Counted from the first letter of the stretch, positions 44,337 to 53,973 are shown. The stretch: DNA of 64,000 nucleotides from Opitutaceae bacterium (GCA_028284385.1 JANQRT010000053.1:1-64000), one strand, 5' to 3'. Notes: generated by a model from the sequence alone, not told the origin. Translations and numbers: made by a program.

Positions 44337-45830
44337 CTACAGCTTTCCCTCTTCCTCAAGGATACGCCGCTGCTCTTCCAGACGCTCGAAAAAAGGCGGC
44401 GGATTGGAAATGCCAGGGACCACATCGGCTTCTTCGGTTGGAAACCAATGGACCAGATTCTCCTTTATCGAATCGTAGTTCGAGTCTCCGGCCAAGTTCG
44501 TCCATTCTTGCGGATCGTTGGCGTGATCATAGAGCTCTTCCGATCCGTCGGAATAGCGCGTATAGCGCCAGCGAGGCGTGCGGAGGGAATGGTTTCCTTT
44601 TCCCCAGGTGGTCAGAGACGGCCGCCCCCAGATGTAGTCCGGATTTTCGAGAAAGGGTCTAAGTGAGGTCCCATCCAAGCCTTCCTTCTTTTTCAAGCCA
44701 GCCATGTCTACAAGAGTTGGATACAGGTCGATTAAATTCACTGGGGCCTGGCAAAACCGGTTCTTGGCGATCCCCGGACCAGCGAACAACAAGGGAAGTC
44801 GAGTGGCCTCCTCCCAAAGCGTAAACTTCTTCCAGGTAAATTTTTCTCCCAAATGCCAGCCATGATCGGACCACAACACGATAATGGTGTTATCCTTATG
44901 CGGACCTGCCTCCAGAGCGTCTAGCACTCGCCCCAGACAGTCGTCCGCGAAGCTCATACTAGCCAGGTAGCCCTGTATCGCTAGCTTCCATTGACCTGCT
45001 TTCGTGACTGCCTCATGGTCGCCAAACCGAACGTTTTTCCTAGCCGCTTCGGGAACATCATTCAAATCGTGTTCGAAGCTGCTAGGCAGTTCGATTTCAT
45101 CGACCGGAAAGCGTTCTAAATAACCCTCAGGGAGATACCAGGGAAGATGAGGCAGGTAAATGCCGCACGCTAGAAAAAGTGGCTTGTCGCTCGGTTTCAA
45201 GAGCTGTTCGACAACGAAGTCGGCAACCTTCCAATCGGAGAACTCCTCCTTATCAACATTTAATTCGCCCCAGTCGAAGTGGTTCAAATTCAAGCCGTTA
45301 AAAGAGGTTCCTTCGGGCGGTAGGGGAGGAAAAGGGCGTTGCACTCTCTTGGAAGGGTAGTAGTCGCTCCAGGACTCTGGATCGGGAAAATTGCTGTGGA
45401 AAATCTTTCCGGACCCGAGGGTATGATAGCCATGCGAACGGAAGTATTGAGGAAGGGTTTGGGCTTTAGCGAGTAGGGGACTGTTGCGCCAAACCGAATT
45501 GTTCTGGTACACGCCCGACCGGTGGGGGCGGATCCCGGTCATCAACGACGCCCTCGAAGGATTACAGGCTGGAGCGGAACAATAGGCATTGGAAAAAGTG
45601 GTGCCCATTGCGGCAAGCCTCTCCATATTTGGCGTTTTCGCATTAGGATGACCTCCAAGCGGCGTGATCCAATCATTCAAATCATCCACCGAAATAAAGA
45701 GAACGTTTGGTGACGAGCTCTCCGCTTTTCCAGCCTCGGACGAATAACTTAGCAAAACCAGAAAAGAGAACAGCCAGGTTGCCCAGTGAAGTAAGGTTCC
45801 TCGTGAAAAGTAGGTATGATAAATTCGCAT
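44337..45830 (-). CDS. Secreted sulfatase, iduronate-2-sulfatase-like
   Basis: The 497-residue protein has an N-terminal export segment (about 12-33), NVLFISVDDLNDWI, and the formylglycine motif C89-N-P-S-R in SAPACNPSRASLMTG. It continues with SGKIFHSNFPDPESW, IVLWSDHGWHLGEK and a C-terminal ELYDHANDPQEWTNLA block, the pattern of iduronate-2-sulfatase-like bacterial enzymes acting on sulfated uronic-acid or algal glycans. It would be periplasmic or lipid-free secreted. Confidence 0.9.
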   Translation of the reverse strand: MRIYHTYFSRGTLLHWATWLFSFLVLLSYSSEAGKAESSSPNVLFISVDDLNDWITPLGGHPNAKTPNMERLAAMGTTFSNAYCSAPACNPSRASLMTGIRPHRSGVYQNNSVWRNSPLLAKAQTLPQYFRSHGYHTLGSGKIFHSNFPDPESWSDYYPSKRVQRPFPPLPPEGTSFNGLNLNHFDWGELNVDKEEFSDWKVADFVVEQLLKPSDKPLFLACGIYLPHLPWYLPEGYLERFPVDEIELPSSFEHDLNDVPEAARKNVRFGDHEAVTKAGQWKLAIQGYLASMSFADDCLGRVLDALEAGPHKDNTIIVLWSDHGWHLGEKFTWKKFTLWEEATRLPLLFAGPGIAKNRFCQAPVNLIDLYPTLVDMAGLKKKEGLDGTSLRPFLENPDYIWGRPSLTTWGKGNHSLRTPRWRYTRYSDGSEELYDHANDPQEWTNLAGDSNYDSIKENLVHWFPTEEADVVPGISNPPPFFERLEEQRRILEEEGKL

Positions 45831-46129
45831 CGGTTTGGGAATGGACTAGCCAGTAAGTTCTTTTCCAGACCTGGGGCAAGCAATCGAAAACATGTTGGCA
45901 GTTTCCAAAACGGATCTCAAAAGATTGAACTCAGCTCAAAAACAAGAACAGCCTGCTTAAAACTTTATAGGCCTATTTTTAATTAAAATAGATAATTTTA
46001 ACATGATTTATTTAGCCTGTATTACTTCATGAGGCCTTCTCTTTGGAGAAATATTGGCTAAGCCTGATTGCGTATTTGTAAAAAAATTTGTCTGGCTTGT
46101 CTTACTAACGGCAAACAATCTGTCCCAAC
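45831..46129. other. A/T-rich intergenic region with palindrome and shared motif
   Basis: No gene is seen. It contains CTATTTT TAATT AAAATAG (7-bp arms, 5-nt loop) within 45972-45994, followed by ATA. A very similar string, CCTTTTTATTTAAAATAGAT, occurs at 6493-6513 upstream of the efflux operon. The region probably holds the promoter of the secreted protein gene downstream. Confidence 0.4.
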
Positions 46130-46999
46130 ATGCCGCACCGAGTCGTTTCTTTTCTAGCGCTGATCGCTTTCTCAACCGCTCACATCGAAGGCCAATCATC
46201 GTTCGAGGGCGTTTATAGTGGCGCCTTTTCGGGCGCGAATGTGGGGAAGTTCGTAGCAACGGTCCAACCCGATAGCACGGTTATCATATGGGGATACGAT
46301 GAGACATGGGATACTGGTTTACGAAACGTGCTAAACGTAAGCGACGAGGGGACCTTCAGCGGAATCGTTGGGGTGACGCTGGTCAATGGTTCGGTAAATG
46401 GCGAGAGGGTGTCAGGATCGGGCACGAACTCAGGTGGAAGCGTAAGCTTTTCTGGTAATCGAAAACCGGATACAGGGCCGGTCAACCATTTCGTTGGCTG
46501 CTATGCCGGATTAGGGATTTCGAATGTGTCCAGTCAAATTCAGATCGAGGCCATTATAGCCGCCGATGGGGCTGCCTGGTTCTACTCAAGGGGCAACGAT
46601 TTCCAGAATGGAGGAGAAGGGATATTAAACGCGGATGGTTCTTTTTCTGTTACGGATGTGGGCGGAATCACTTACACAGGCTCGATCAGCGATAACGATT
46701 TCTCGATTTCCGGCAATTTCTCAGGGGGAGGCGAGTCAGGGACCTTCTCCCTAGCGAGAAAAACCAATTTCCTCCCCCTCCTTCAGCCAACCCAGTTGGA
46801 AGCGATAATCACTTCAGATGTCGCAAATCGCCTTCAGGTCCAAATAAATACCCAAGAACGAAGATCCTACTCGATTTACCGAGGTACCAGCCTTTCCACT
46901 CTTCAGCTCATTGAAACCCTGCGTGGATCAGGAACGGCCCTGCTGTTCTCAACGCAGCTGAACAACGGAGAAACGTTCTATCGAGTTGAAGCTCGATAG
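46130..46999 (+). CDS. Secreted hypothetical protein, beta-rich
   Basis: The 289-residue product has a signal peptide (about 1-22, ending HIEGQ). The next 190 residues have repeated Gly/Ser/Asn-rich strands (FEGVYSGAFSG, GSVNGERVSGSGTN, GSISDNDFSISGNFSGGG). The last 80 residues (SYSIYRGTSLSTLQLIETL ... ETFYRVEAR) look like the short C-terminal beta domain that ends many secreted verrucomicrobial proteins. Function unknown; it lies between two sulfatase genes but on the opposite strand. Confidence 0.65.
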   Translation: MPHRVVSFLALIAFSTAHIEGQSSFEGVYSGAFSGANVGKFVATVQPDSTVIIWGYDETWDTGLRNVLNVSDEGTFSGIVGVTLVNGSVNGERVSGSGTNSGGSVSFSGNRKPDTGPVNHFVGCYAGLGISNVSSQIQIEAIIAADGAAWFYSRGNDFQNGGEGILNADGSFSVTDVGGITYTGSISDNDFSISGNFSGGGESGTFSLARKTNFLPLLQPTQLEAIITSDVANRLQVQINTQERRSYSIYRGTSLSTLQLIETLRGSGTALLFSTQLNNGETFYRVEAR

Positions 47000-47033
47000 A
47001 ATTCATTCTCGATTCAAAGGCTGCTATCTGCTG

Positions 47034-48395
47034 CTAAAGTAGAATTTCCTCTTGAAGAACTTTACGCTGAGACTTGGGAGAGGTGATCTCGTGCTCGTTG
47101 ATAACCGGCGTCTTTTCGCCTGCGCTTTCCATGGCTTTTAAAAGTCTCTGGCGCAGATGATTGGCAACCGGACGATGCGATGCGAATCCAATCAGATTCT
47201 GCAACTCGTACGGATCGGAATGTAGATCGTAGAGATAAATCTCATCATAGTCCTCGGCAGAAGAATCGGTTTGGCCGCTGGCGCTCGAAGAGGAGACGCC
47301 ATATTTCCAACGACTCGTTCGAATCGCTCTGCCGCACTCCGATTCGCTAATCTGAATAAAGGCCAGGTTTTCCCAACTTGAGCTCGCTTCCTTGCCCCGC
47401 AAAATCGGCATCAGCGATCTGCCGGGCATTGAATCCGGAACTTGGATACCCGAAGCGTCAAGAAGGGTCGGCACCAAGTCGACGAGACTCATCACTTCAT
47501 TACGACGACCACCTCCATCGAAACCAGGCCCGCAAAACGCGGTAGGAACTCTAGCGGATGCCTCATGCCCCGATCTCTTGTATTCAGCATTGCGAGTCTT
47601 AAAATGACAGGCGTGGTCGGAGGTGTACATGATGATGGTCTCATCATCGATGTTGAGGCTTTTCAAAGCGTCTCGCAGTCTCCCCAAAGCCTCGTCCAAG
47701 CGCTTCACCATTCCTAAATAGCCGCCTAAATGTTGGCCGGAACTTCCTCCGAGCGCCTGAAGGTCAGGAGGCATCCACTTGCCAGTGTACTTTTCGCGGT
47801 AGCCATCTGGTGGCGGATAGTCGTCGATGTGGTTCTGGTGATGTGGCTCTAAATACGAAACGAAGAGGAAAAAGGGCTTATCCTCTTTGTGCTTCTCATC
47901 AACGTAGCGGATCACGGCATCGGTTTGAGCATCAACGCGATAGCCAGGAAGCTTTACCTTTTCGTTATCGTTATTCCAGAAATTGCAGTCGTAGGCATCC
48001 GAATGGAACTCCAGGAGATTGGCCGCTAGCCAGTAGTCATAGCCGCCGCGCTCTTCAACGGGGACCCAATCGTTTTGAGTGCCGAGATGCCACTTTCCAA
48101 TGTAGCCGGTATTGTATCCAGCCTCAGTGTAGTATTGAGCCAAGGTCTTCAGGCTCTTGTCTAGCGGAATGCCATTTCGCCAACTCCCTGTTTGAGTGGC
48201 ATAAAGACCGGTTTGCAGACAAGACCTTGCGGGTCCGCAGACTGGCTGACAAGTGATCGAGGCGTCGATATGGGTGCCGCCAATTGCCATGCGATCGAAA
48301 TTCGGGGTCAGGTCCAAGGGGTTTCCGTGGACGCCACAGGTATCCCAACGTTGCTGATCAGTGAAAAATACGATTACGTTCGGTTGCTTACTCAT
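47034..48395 (-). CDS. Sulfatase without signal peptide
   Basis: The 453-residue protein starts directly with the core (NVIVFFTDQQRWDTCG) and has the formylglycine motif C53-G-P-A-R in TCQPVCGPARSCLQTG, plus YIGKWHLGT and IMYTSDHACHF. The lack of a signal peptide predicts a cytoplasmic enzyme that desulfates imported oligosaccharides or small sulfate esters, in contrast to the two exported sulfatases in the window. The adjacent GH27-like enzyme, also without a signal, supports intracellular glycan processing. Confidence 0.88.
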   Translation of the reverse strand: MSKQPNVIVFFTDQQRWDTCGVHGNPLDLTPNFDRMAIGGTHIDASITCQPVCGPARSCLQTGLYATQTGSWRNGIPLDKSLKTLAQYYTEAGYNTGYIGKWHLGTQNDWVPVEERGGYDYWLAANLLEFHSDAYDCNFWNNDNEKVKLPGYRVDAQTDAVIRYVDEKHKEDKPFFLFVSYLEPHHQNHIDDYPPPDGYREKYTGKWMPPDLQALGGSSGQHLGGYLGMVKRLDEALGRLRDALKSLNIDDETIIMYTSDHACHFKTRNAEYKRSGHEASARVPTAFCGPGFDGGGRRNEVMSLVDLVPTLLDASGIQVPDSMPGRSLMPILRGKEASSSWENLAFIQISESECGRAIRTSRWKYGVSSSSASGQTDSSAEDYDEIYLYDLHSDPYELQNLIGFASHRPVANHLRQRLLKAMESAGEKTPVINEHEITSPKSQRKVLQEEILL

Positions 48396-48523
48396 TCGGC
48401 ATTCAATACTTAGAAAACAAGCCAGAGATTGAGGCTTGAGTTGGGTCGTTGTTCAAGCATTAGGCGCGTTTTGTCGAAAAAACGTCCCAAGCTGGGTTCA
48501 TGAAAGGCCAACTTGCAAGGACC

Positions 48524-49852
48524 TTAGGCTAAGCTGTATTCGATAAAAAATACCCCTACTGGAGGGATCTCGAGGATTGGAGAGTTCTCTAGTATTCCCA
48601 AATCAGTGTCCTTCCAAATATCGAACAGACGGGTAGCTGAACTCAGTCCTAGTCTCTCTGGAGACAACTGGATATGCTCTTTTTGTCGGCCTGGATTGCG
48701 ATTGAACACGCCTAGCCATCCTTTTCCTCGCTCCTCTCGGCTGGCTACCTTCCAGACTTGAGCGTCTCCCCAAAGGAAAACAGGTTTAGCGCACACCCCG
48801 TTCTGATTGCACTCCAACATCTTGCGATTCGTCAGGAGAGCGACGTCTTCCGGCGGCAAGGTCACGTTGTCGCCCCCAGGCATGAGAGGCGTGGCAGACA
48901 TGGCTCGCTGGGTCATAAAAGTCTGCTTTTCGACGAGACTCAGCAGGCAGCTCCGCTTCCATCCCTTGCCGCAAAGAGCGGCTACCTGCTCCTGTGGCCG
49001 TTCTTCTTCAGTCGGTTCCGGACTCATGGTCTGCAGTTCTCCAAAGGGAATCATGTCCAAATCAGGCCAGAAGCCTGGCTCTGTAGCATCGGCCCAGAAT
49101 TCCCAAGCTACAAACGAACGATCGATGGATTCCACGTCATCCCAGATGTCTTTGGTGATGCGCAGCATGTCCGACCGACGATAGGAAGGGAGCAAGGTTT
49201 TATCTGACTCGCCTCCATGCGAGAGACTCAGGACGATAGGCCGACCACTTCTTTCGATAGCGGTAGCCATCGCTTCCACTTCGTCAGCATAAGCGGTGAT
49301 ATCGTCCGCCTTTATGAAATCGACTCCCCAAGAGGCGAGCAATGCGACTAGAGAGTCATAGTAGGCTTGAGCTCCCTCCTTCGACATATCAATTCCGTAG
49401 TTGTAGTGACACCACGGACACGTCGAATCCTTGTTCGCAATGTCAGCCGCCTTCGCTTCAGAACCGAGAATAGGCAAATTGTTTTCCACCGCTTTGCGAG
49501 GGATCCCGCGCATCACATGAACGCCGAATTTCAGTCCAAGCTCATGAGTCCTGTCTACCAGTTTGGCAAAACCGTTAGGGAAGTAGCATTTAGAGGGAAG
49601 CATGCGACCGTACTCGTCCAAGTGGATGTCCATCGCATGCTTGTAGTATTTGGGATCTGGATAATACGTTCCTTCCTTAAGGTTGTATTCTCCATACCAG
49701 CCAATATCGACGACGAAATATTCGTACCCGGCTGGAGCAAGTTTTTCGGCGAATGCCTCTAGTTGGGCGAAAACAGCTTCTTCGTAGAGATAGCCTCCAA
49801 AGCTATCGAAACTATTCCAGCCGAGAGGTGGAGAGGAAAGCATCTGACTCAT
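48524..49852 (-). CDS. GH27/GH36-like glycoside hydrolase (alpha-galactosidase clan)
   Basis: The 442-residue protein opens with the family hallmark PPLGWNSFDSFGG, then YFVVDIGWYG and the nucleophile region WGVDFIKADD (Asp183 likely), followed by a late acid/base region near FWADATEPGFWPDLDMIP and a C-terminal beta domain. No signal peptide is present. It would cleave alpha-galactosides or related alpha-glycosides with retention, probably in the cytoplasm on products made by the sulfatases. It is on the same strand as the cytoplasmic sulfatase but upstream of it by 128 bp. Confidence 0.8.
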   Translation of the reverse strand: MSQMLSSPPLGWNSFDSFGGYLYEEAVFAQLEAFAEKLAPAGYEYFVVDIGWYGEYNLKEGTYYPDPKYYKHAMDIHLDEYGRMLPSKCYFPNGFAKLVDRTHELGLKFGVHVMRGIPRKAVENNLPILGSEAKAADIANKDSTCPWCHYNYGIDMSKEGAQAYYDSLVALLASWGVDFIKADDITAYADEVEAMATAIERSGRPIVLSLSHGGESDKTLLPSYRRSDMLRITKDIWDDVESIDRSFVAWEFWADATEPGFWPDLDMIPFGELQTMSPEPTEEERPQEQVAALCGKGWKRSCLLSLVEKQTFMTQRAMSATPLMPGGDNVTLPPEDVALLTNRKMLECNQNGVCAKPVFLWGDAQVWKVASREERGKGWLGVFNRNPGRQKEHIQLSPERLGLSSATRLFDIWKDTDLGILENSPILEIPPVGVFFIEYSLA

Positions 49853-50048
49853 GTAATATAATCGATTGAAATTGAGAATATTGTTGAGAGGGAGGGCTTA
49901 CGTTGCGACTGCTCCTCACAGCCGACAAGTTCCAAATGAAAAGGAGCCTTAAATCCTCAAGGATTAGGGCAATTGAGTCCCTTCAAGCAACTACCATCCT
50001 GATAGAAATTGACTCGCAAGTCAGCCTTTGAAGACTGCCGATTGGCTT

Positions 50049-51020
50049 ATGAATACCTCTTGGAACCCCGACACGAATCAGTTCTCCTTTGAAACCGAAC
50101 GGATCAGCGGCATCTTGGACGCCTTGATAAAAAGCGATGGCGAATGGGACCAAAATATGGATACCATCAACCATCGGCTCAGCAAGGTCGTGCACAAGCC
50201 CAGTAAAACGCTTGTCAGTCCCGACGAAGCGGGGCCCAAGCGGTTCGGTCCTTGCCAATCCGGTCTGGTAACCTGGTTTCGGGTTCTGGCTAAGGGCAGT
50301 TATTTGACCGAGCTTAGAGTGACTCCTTGCTCCTGTGAATCCATTGAAAACGGAATGCGTTTCACCTGGGAGCCTACGGTCGCTCATCAAGCGAGAATCG
50401 TCACCACGCTGATCGTAAAGGAACCTAACATCATCGATCTGGATATCGAAGTAGTCGGCTATGGCGATTATGAAGACTACGAAGTCCTGCTCTGCGCGTA
50501 TTTGAAACCTGGATTCAAGTCAGGAGCTTATGTAACGACCTTCAAAGACGAGACCAGAACGCCCGTCCAAATTCGGCCGAAGGACGATCCGTCTCATCAT
50601 AAATTCTACAATTTCTATCCTCGCGACGTTAAAGGCGGTCAAATGCTTTGGGACGGACGGCATCAGATCGGCCGATACTTCTGGTATCTCGCTATAGGTA
50701 GACTTTACGCTTTGCCGCTGGGATTCTATTCCGATGAAAAAGTGGATTGCTTACTGATGGGTCGGCCCGAAGACGTGTACGCTGTGGGTGTCACTTATGA
50801 TGGAGATGAAGCCAATGACAACGTTGCTGACCATCGTAGTATCTATCTCTCACTATTCGGCAAGGATCTGAAACCCGGGGCTGGCTTGAAAACGCAAGCT
50901 AGACTCGTCATTGACGATTTCGCGGCTAATCAGGAAGACCACATTCTGGAGTACGATAAATTCATCGACGAATTCAAAGATGTGGATAGAACCTTTCGCG
51001 TAAACCCGAAGCTCGTTTAG
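50049..51020 (+). CDS. Conserved hypothetical, possibly carbohydrate-associated
   Basis: I use the first ATG (50049); the frame is open to a TTG at 50028. The 323-residue protein is beta-rich, with FGPCQSGLVTWFRVLAKGSY, long alternating strands (IVTTLIVKEPNIIDLDIEVV), a Trp/Tyr-rich GRYFWYLAIGRLY, and no signal peptide. I do not recognise the family. The pattern of strands resembles galactose-mutarotase-type beta-sandwiches, which would fit its neighbours. The SDR gene follows 7 nt later and is surely co-transcribed. Confidence 0.65.
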   Translation: MNTSWNPDTNQFSFETERISGILDALIKSDGEWDQNMDTINHRLSKVVHKPSKTLVSPDEAGPKRFGPCQSGLVTWFRVLAKGSYLTELRVTPCSCESIENGMRFTWEPTVAHQARIVTTLIVKEPNIIDLDIEVVGYGDYEDYEVLLCAYLKPGFKSGAYVTTFKDETRTPVQIRPKDDPSHHKFYNFYPRDVKGGQMLWDGRHQIGRYFWYLAIGRLYALPLGFYSDEKVDCLLMGRPEDVYAVGVTYDGDEANDNVADHRSIYLSLFGKDLKPGAGLKTQARLVIDDFAANQEDHILEYDKFIDEFKDVDRTFRVNPKLV

Positions 51021-51027
51021 CGTCCAG

Positions 51028-51786
51028 ATGCCCGAAGGATCATTACAAGGCAAGGTGGCCGTTGTGACTGGAGCAGGTCGCGGAATAGGGCAGGGTATCG
51101 CTCTTGGCTATGCTCGAGCCGGAGCGAAGGTTGTCTGTGCCGCTCGCACCCAGGAGGAGATAGATCAAACCGTCCGCGATATCCTTTCTGAAGGCGGCGA
51201 GGCGATCGCCATCAATTGCGATGTCTTGAATCAGGGAGACATTGATGGTCTGATGAGAGCGACGGAGGAAAAGTATGGTGGCTTGGATATTTTCGTATTA
51301 AATGCGGGAGGTAGTATCGGAAAACAGGATACGATTGAATCTGTAGACGTTAAGAATTGGACGGATACGATTGAGTTAAATCTGTATTCGTCTTTCTACT
51401 GCGCGAGAGCGGCGATTCCACTCCTGAAGGAAAGCGAAGCGGGAAAGATCATCACTTTGGGATCGGGACTAGGACACCGATTCAATAAGGGAGGCAACTC
51501 CGCCTACAGTGTCGGCAAGGCCGCGCTCTGGATGTTTACCAAATGCTTGGCAACCGAGTTGGTGGAATACGACATCGCGGTTAACGAACTCATCCCAGGA
51601 CCAGTAATCACTCGAGGCTTTACCAAAGGTGATGAGGTTGAACCTCATATCGTTACGGAAGGTAAATTTGAAGGAGAGTGGGTCAAGGAACCTAAAGACG
51701 TCGTACCCATGGCTCTCTGGCTTGCCGAACAGGGCAAGTACGGTCCAACTGGCCAAAGCTTCGCTATCAATCGAAGGGTCCTGTAA
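51028..51786 (+). CDS. Short-chain dehydrogenase/reductase
   Basis: The 252-residue protein has TGAGRGIG (14-21), the LNAGG stretch (91-95), catalytic S146, Y160 and K164 (YSVGK), and a C-terminal substrate lid. The residues after the second strand (CAARTQEE) suggest NADP preference. It would oxidise or reduce a sugar or sugar acid in the same route as the upstream protein and the GH27-like enzyme. It ends just before a terminator hairpin that serves the convergent ovoA. Confidence 0.88.
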   Translation: MPEGSLQGKVAVVTGAGRGIGQGIALGYARAGAKVVCAARTQEEIDQTVRDILSEGGEAIAINCDVLNQGDIDGLMRATEEKYGGLDIFVLNAGGSIGKQDTIESVDVKNWTDTIELNLYSSFYCARAAIPLLKESEAGKIITLGSGLGHRFNKGGNSAYSVGKAALWMFTKCLATELVEYDIAVNELIPGPVITRGFTKGDEVEPHIVTEGKFEGEWVKEPKDVVPMALWLAEQGKYGPTGQSFAINRRVL

Positions 51787-51816
51787 AAAAAGGACGACCC
51801 GAGAAAGGTCGCCCTT
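51785..51816 (-). terminator. Rho-independent terminator of ovoA
   Basis: AAGGACGACC (51790-51799) pairs with GGTCGCCCTT (51807-51816), nine of ten pairs, loop CGAGAAA. On the minus strand the stem is followed by a run of seven T residues (51785-51791), a good terminator for ovoA. It also lies right after the SDR stop on the plus strand. Confidence 0.75.
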
Positions 51817-51840
51817 AGAAAGTCTATCCTGGAAAAACCT

Positions 51841-53973
51841 CTACTTCAGTTTCCAGACCGTAACTTGAGCCACGTTGTGATCGAAGGAGCGCTTCGTTTT
51901 CCTTAAAACATAAGGCGTGTCGATCGGCTCGGCGATGCGATCGAAGTTCGGACTTAAAAGCTCCTCGAGCTTGTCGAGCGTGGTCAGGTTCTCGCCTGCC
52001 ACCTTGAAACCGCCCAGCCAGTTCTCCTTTTCGGTAAACTGTTCCTGCCAGTCATAGGTGGATGCGATCACCAGCAAACCGTCTTGATTCAAGCGATGGT
52101 GGACCCCTTGAAGGAATTTCTGCGGATTGTAGGAACGCTCAAGCATCGTATCCAAAAGTATGAGATCATAGCCGCTGAAGATCTCCTTCATATTGGAGAT
52201 GTCGGCTTGCATGAATTCCACCTTCTCACGAGTGCCGTCAAGACCGAGCTCCTGCAGATTCCGTTGATGAAAGGAAACGATCTCCCCTTCGTCCGGCAGA
52301 ACGTATTGGGTGTACCCTTTATCCTTAAGCTCGACACCGACTCGAATCATGCGAGCGGTGAAGTCCACTCCCGTCACTTTCTCGTATTCGACAGCCAGTT
52401 CGAAGGTTGCTCTGCCGGTCTTGCAGCCAATATTCAACGCCTTGCCTTTGGCGCGACCTTGGGCGTGATTCAAACAGATTTGAGCCAGTTTCTCGGGATA
52501 ATTCTCCACCTTGAAATACTCTTTTCCGTAATTGAATTCGCAATACGGCACTACCTCGGGATCGGTCTCGTAAGTGTCGTCGGGAATCTCGACCGGGGCT
52601 TCCGATACGATGTAGCGGAAGCCGGCATGCTGGTAGAAATGTCGACGAAAGGCATACCTGGAATCGCGAGTAGCCTCGTTCCCCGTGGAAATCCAAGAAC
52701 CTCCCTTAATCAGGTTGTGCTTCATGTCGAAGGTCGGCGTGGAAAAATCGTCGTACAACGGATGAACCTCGAAGCCAGGAAAGCCTCGAATCGGCGTTTC
52801 CGTATGCTGCCAGACATTGCCGAGAATATCGAAAAAGCCTTTGCCAAATTCATGCGTATCGACTGGGACGGACGACGCCGGACCTTCCAGGTTTATATTG
52901 CCGGGAGCCTTTTCCCACTGAGGGACGTCTGGCGTTTCCGTGTAGTCAAGAAGTCGATACCATTCTTCCTCGGTCGGAAGACGAACGGGCTGACCTGTCT
53001 TTGCCGCTTTCCAATTGCAGAACGCCTTCGCTTCGAGGTAATTCGTTTCGACCGGCCAGGACCACGGCATATCGATTTCTTCAAGCATCGTGCGGAAGCG
53101 ATAACCGCCATCCGCCTGTGGCAGCCAGAAACGGGGACAAGCGGTCTTTTCGTAGCTCACCCAATTCCATCCTTCATCAGTCCAATAATCTTTGTTTCCA
53201 TAACCACCATCTTCGATGAACTCGAGAAACTCCTTATTAGAGACGAGATATTGAGAAGCCTGGAAATCCTGAACCTCGCTTTCATAGCGGCCGTACTCGT
53301 TATCCCAGCCATAGAGTGGGCTATCCAGAGTCTTTCCTTGGACAACCTTGCCTCCTGAAACGGCCAGAAGCTGATTGGCTGGGGGTTCGTTATCTTCCGA
53401 GCTAATCGCCCAAGTGGGACCAGAGGCGTCGAGTAGTTCGGTAGGCAGCTGTCGGATGAGCACCGAACTGGTTTCAAGGTGAATCCGCTCGTGCTCGATC
53501 CCCATCATCACTACCCAGAAAAGGCTATCCCAACCGACGGGCAAACTGATGGGCGTCTCGCTGATCAGCCGATCAACGGTATCACGAACCTGGTTACGAT
53601 AAGCGGTTACATCGTCCGCGTCCGGCCAATCGTAGTGCTGATCGTTCAAATCGTCCCATGACATTTCGTCCACTCCAATGGCGAACATGGACTCGAAAGT
53701 CGGGTTGATCCTTTGATCGAGATACTTTCCAAGAACAAGCTTATTGATTAGAAATGTGGCGGTATGTCCATAGTAGAAAATCAGAGGATGCCGCAAAGGA
53801 TCCGCTCTCTTGTAGAAAGCCTCCTTGTTGATCATCGGCTCGAAGAGAGCTTCGTAAGCGTCGTAGGTGTCGTGGAAATACTGTCTGATTTCCTCCCTCT
53901 TGGTCTCGGGGTCGCCTTCTCGAAGAAGAACGGTATACGGTGTCTTCAGGTCATCAATAGCCGCGTTACTCAT
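51841..53973 (-). CDS. ovoA: OvoA: 5-histidylcysteine sulfoxide synthase fused to N-methyltransferase
   Basis: The 710-residue protein has the three OvoA parts in order: a DinB-like iron-binding domain with H70 (YYGHTATF) and HxxxH at 161-165 (IEHERIHLETSS); an FGE/sulfatase-modifying-factor domain with LIKGGSWIST and RRHFYQHAGFRYIV; and a C-terminal SAM methyltransferase (ALNIGCKTGRATFELA). It joins cysteine to histidine oxidatively and methylates the resulting 4-mercaptohistidine toward ovothiol A. The PLP-lyase OvoB is not in the window. Ovothiols protect against oxidants, which suits a marine aerobe. A terminator follows the stop. Confidence 0.9.
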   Translation of the reverse strand: MSNAAIDDLKTPYTVLLREGDPETKREEIRQYFHDTYDAYEALFEPMINKEAFYKRADPLRHPLIFYYGHTATFLINKLVLGKYLDQRINPTFESMFAIGVDEMSWDDLNDQHYDWPDADDVTAYRNQVRDTVDRLISETPISLPVGWDSLFWVVMMGIEHERIHLETSSVLIRQLPTELLDASGPTWAISSEDNEPPANQLLAVSGGKVVQGKTLDSPLYGWDNEYGRYESEVQDFQASQYLVSNKEFLEFIEDGGYGNKDYWTDEGWNWVSYEKTACPRFWLPQADGGYRFRTMLEEIDMPWSWPVETNYLEAKAFCNWKAAKTGQPVRLPTEEEWYRLLDYTETPDVPQWEKAPGNINLEGPASSVPVDTHEFGKGFFDILGNVWQHTETPIRGFPGFEVHPLYDDFSTPTFDMKHNLIKGGSWISTGNEATRDSRYAFRRHFYQHAGFRYIVSEAPVEIPDDTYETDPEVVPYCEFNYGKEYFKVENYPEKLAQICLNHAQGRAKGKALNIGCKTGRATFELAVEYEKVTGVDFTARMIRVGVELKDKGYTQYVLPDEGEIVSFHQRNLQELGLDGTREKVEFMQADISNMKEIFSGYDLILLDTMLERSYNPQKFLQGVHHRLNQDGLLVIASTYDWQEQFTEKENWLGGFKVAGENLTTLDKLEELLSPNFDRIAEPIDTPYVLRKTKRSFDHNVAQVTVWKLK

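Noticed and set aside
52084-53358. A 424-codon open frame on the plus strand
   Set aside because: It is antisense to ovoA, whose motifs are complete; the antisense translation has no domain or ribosome site.
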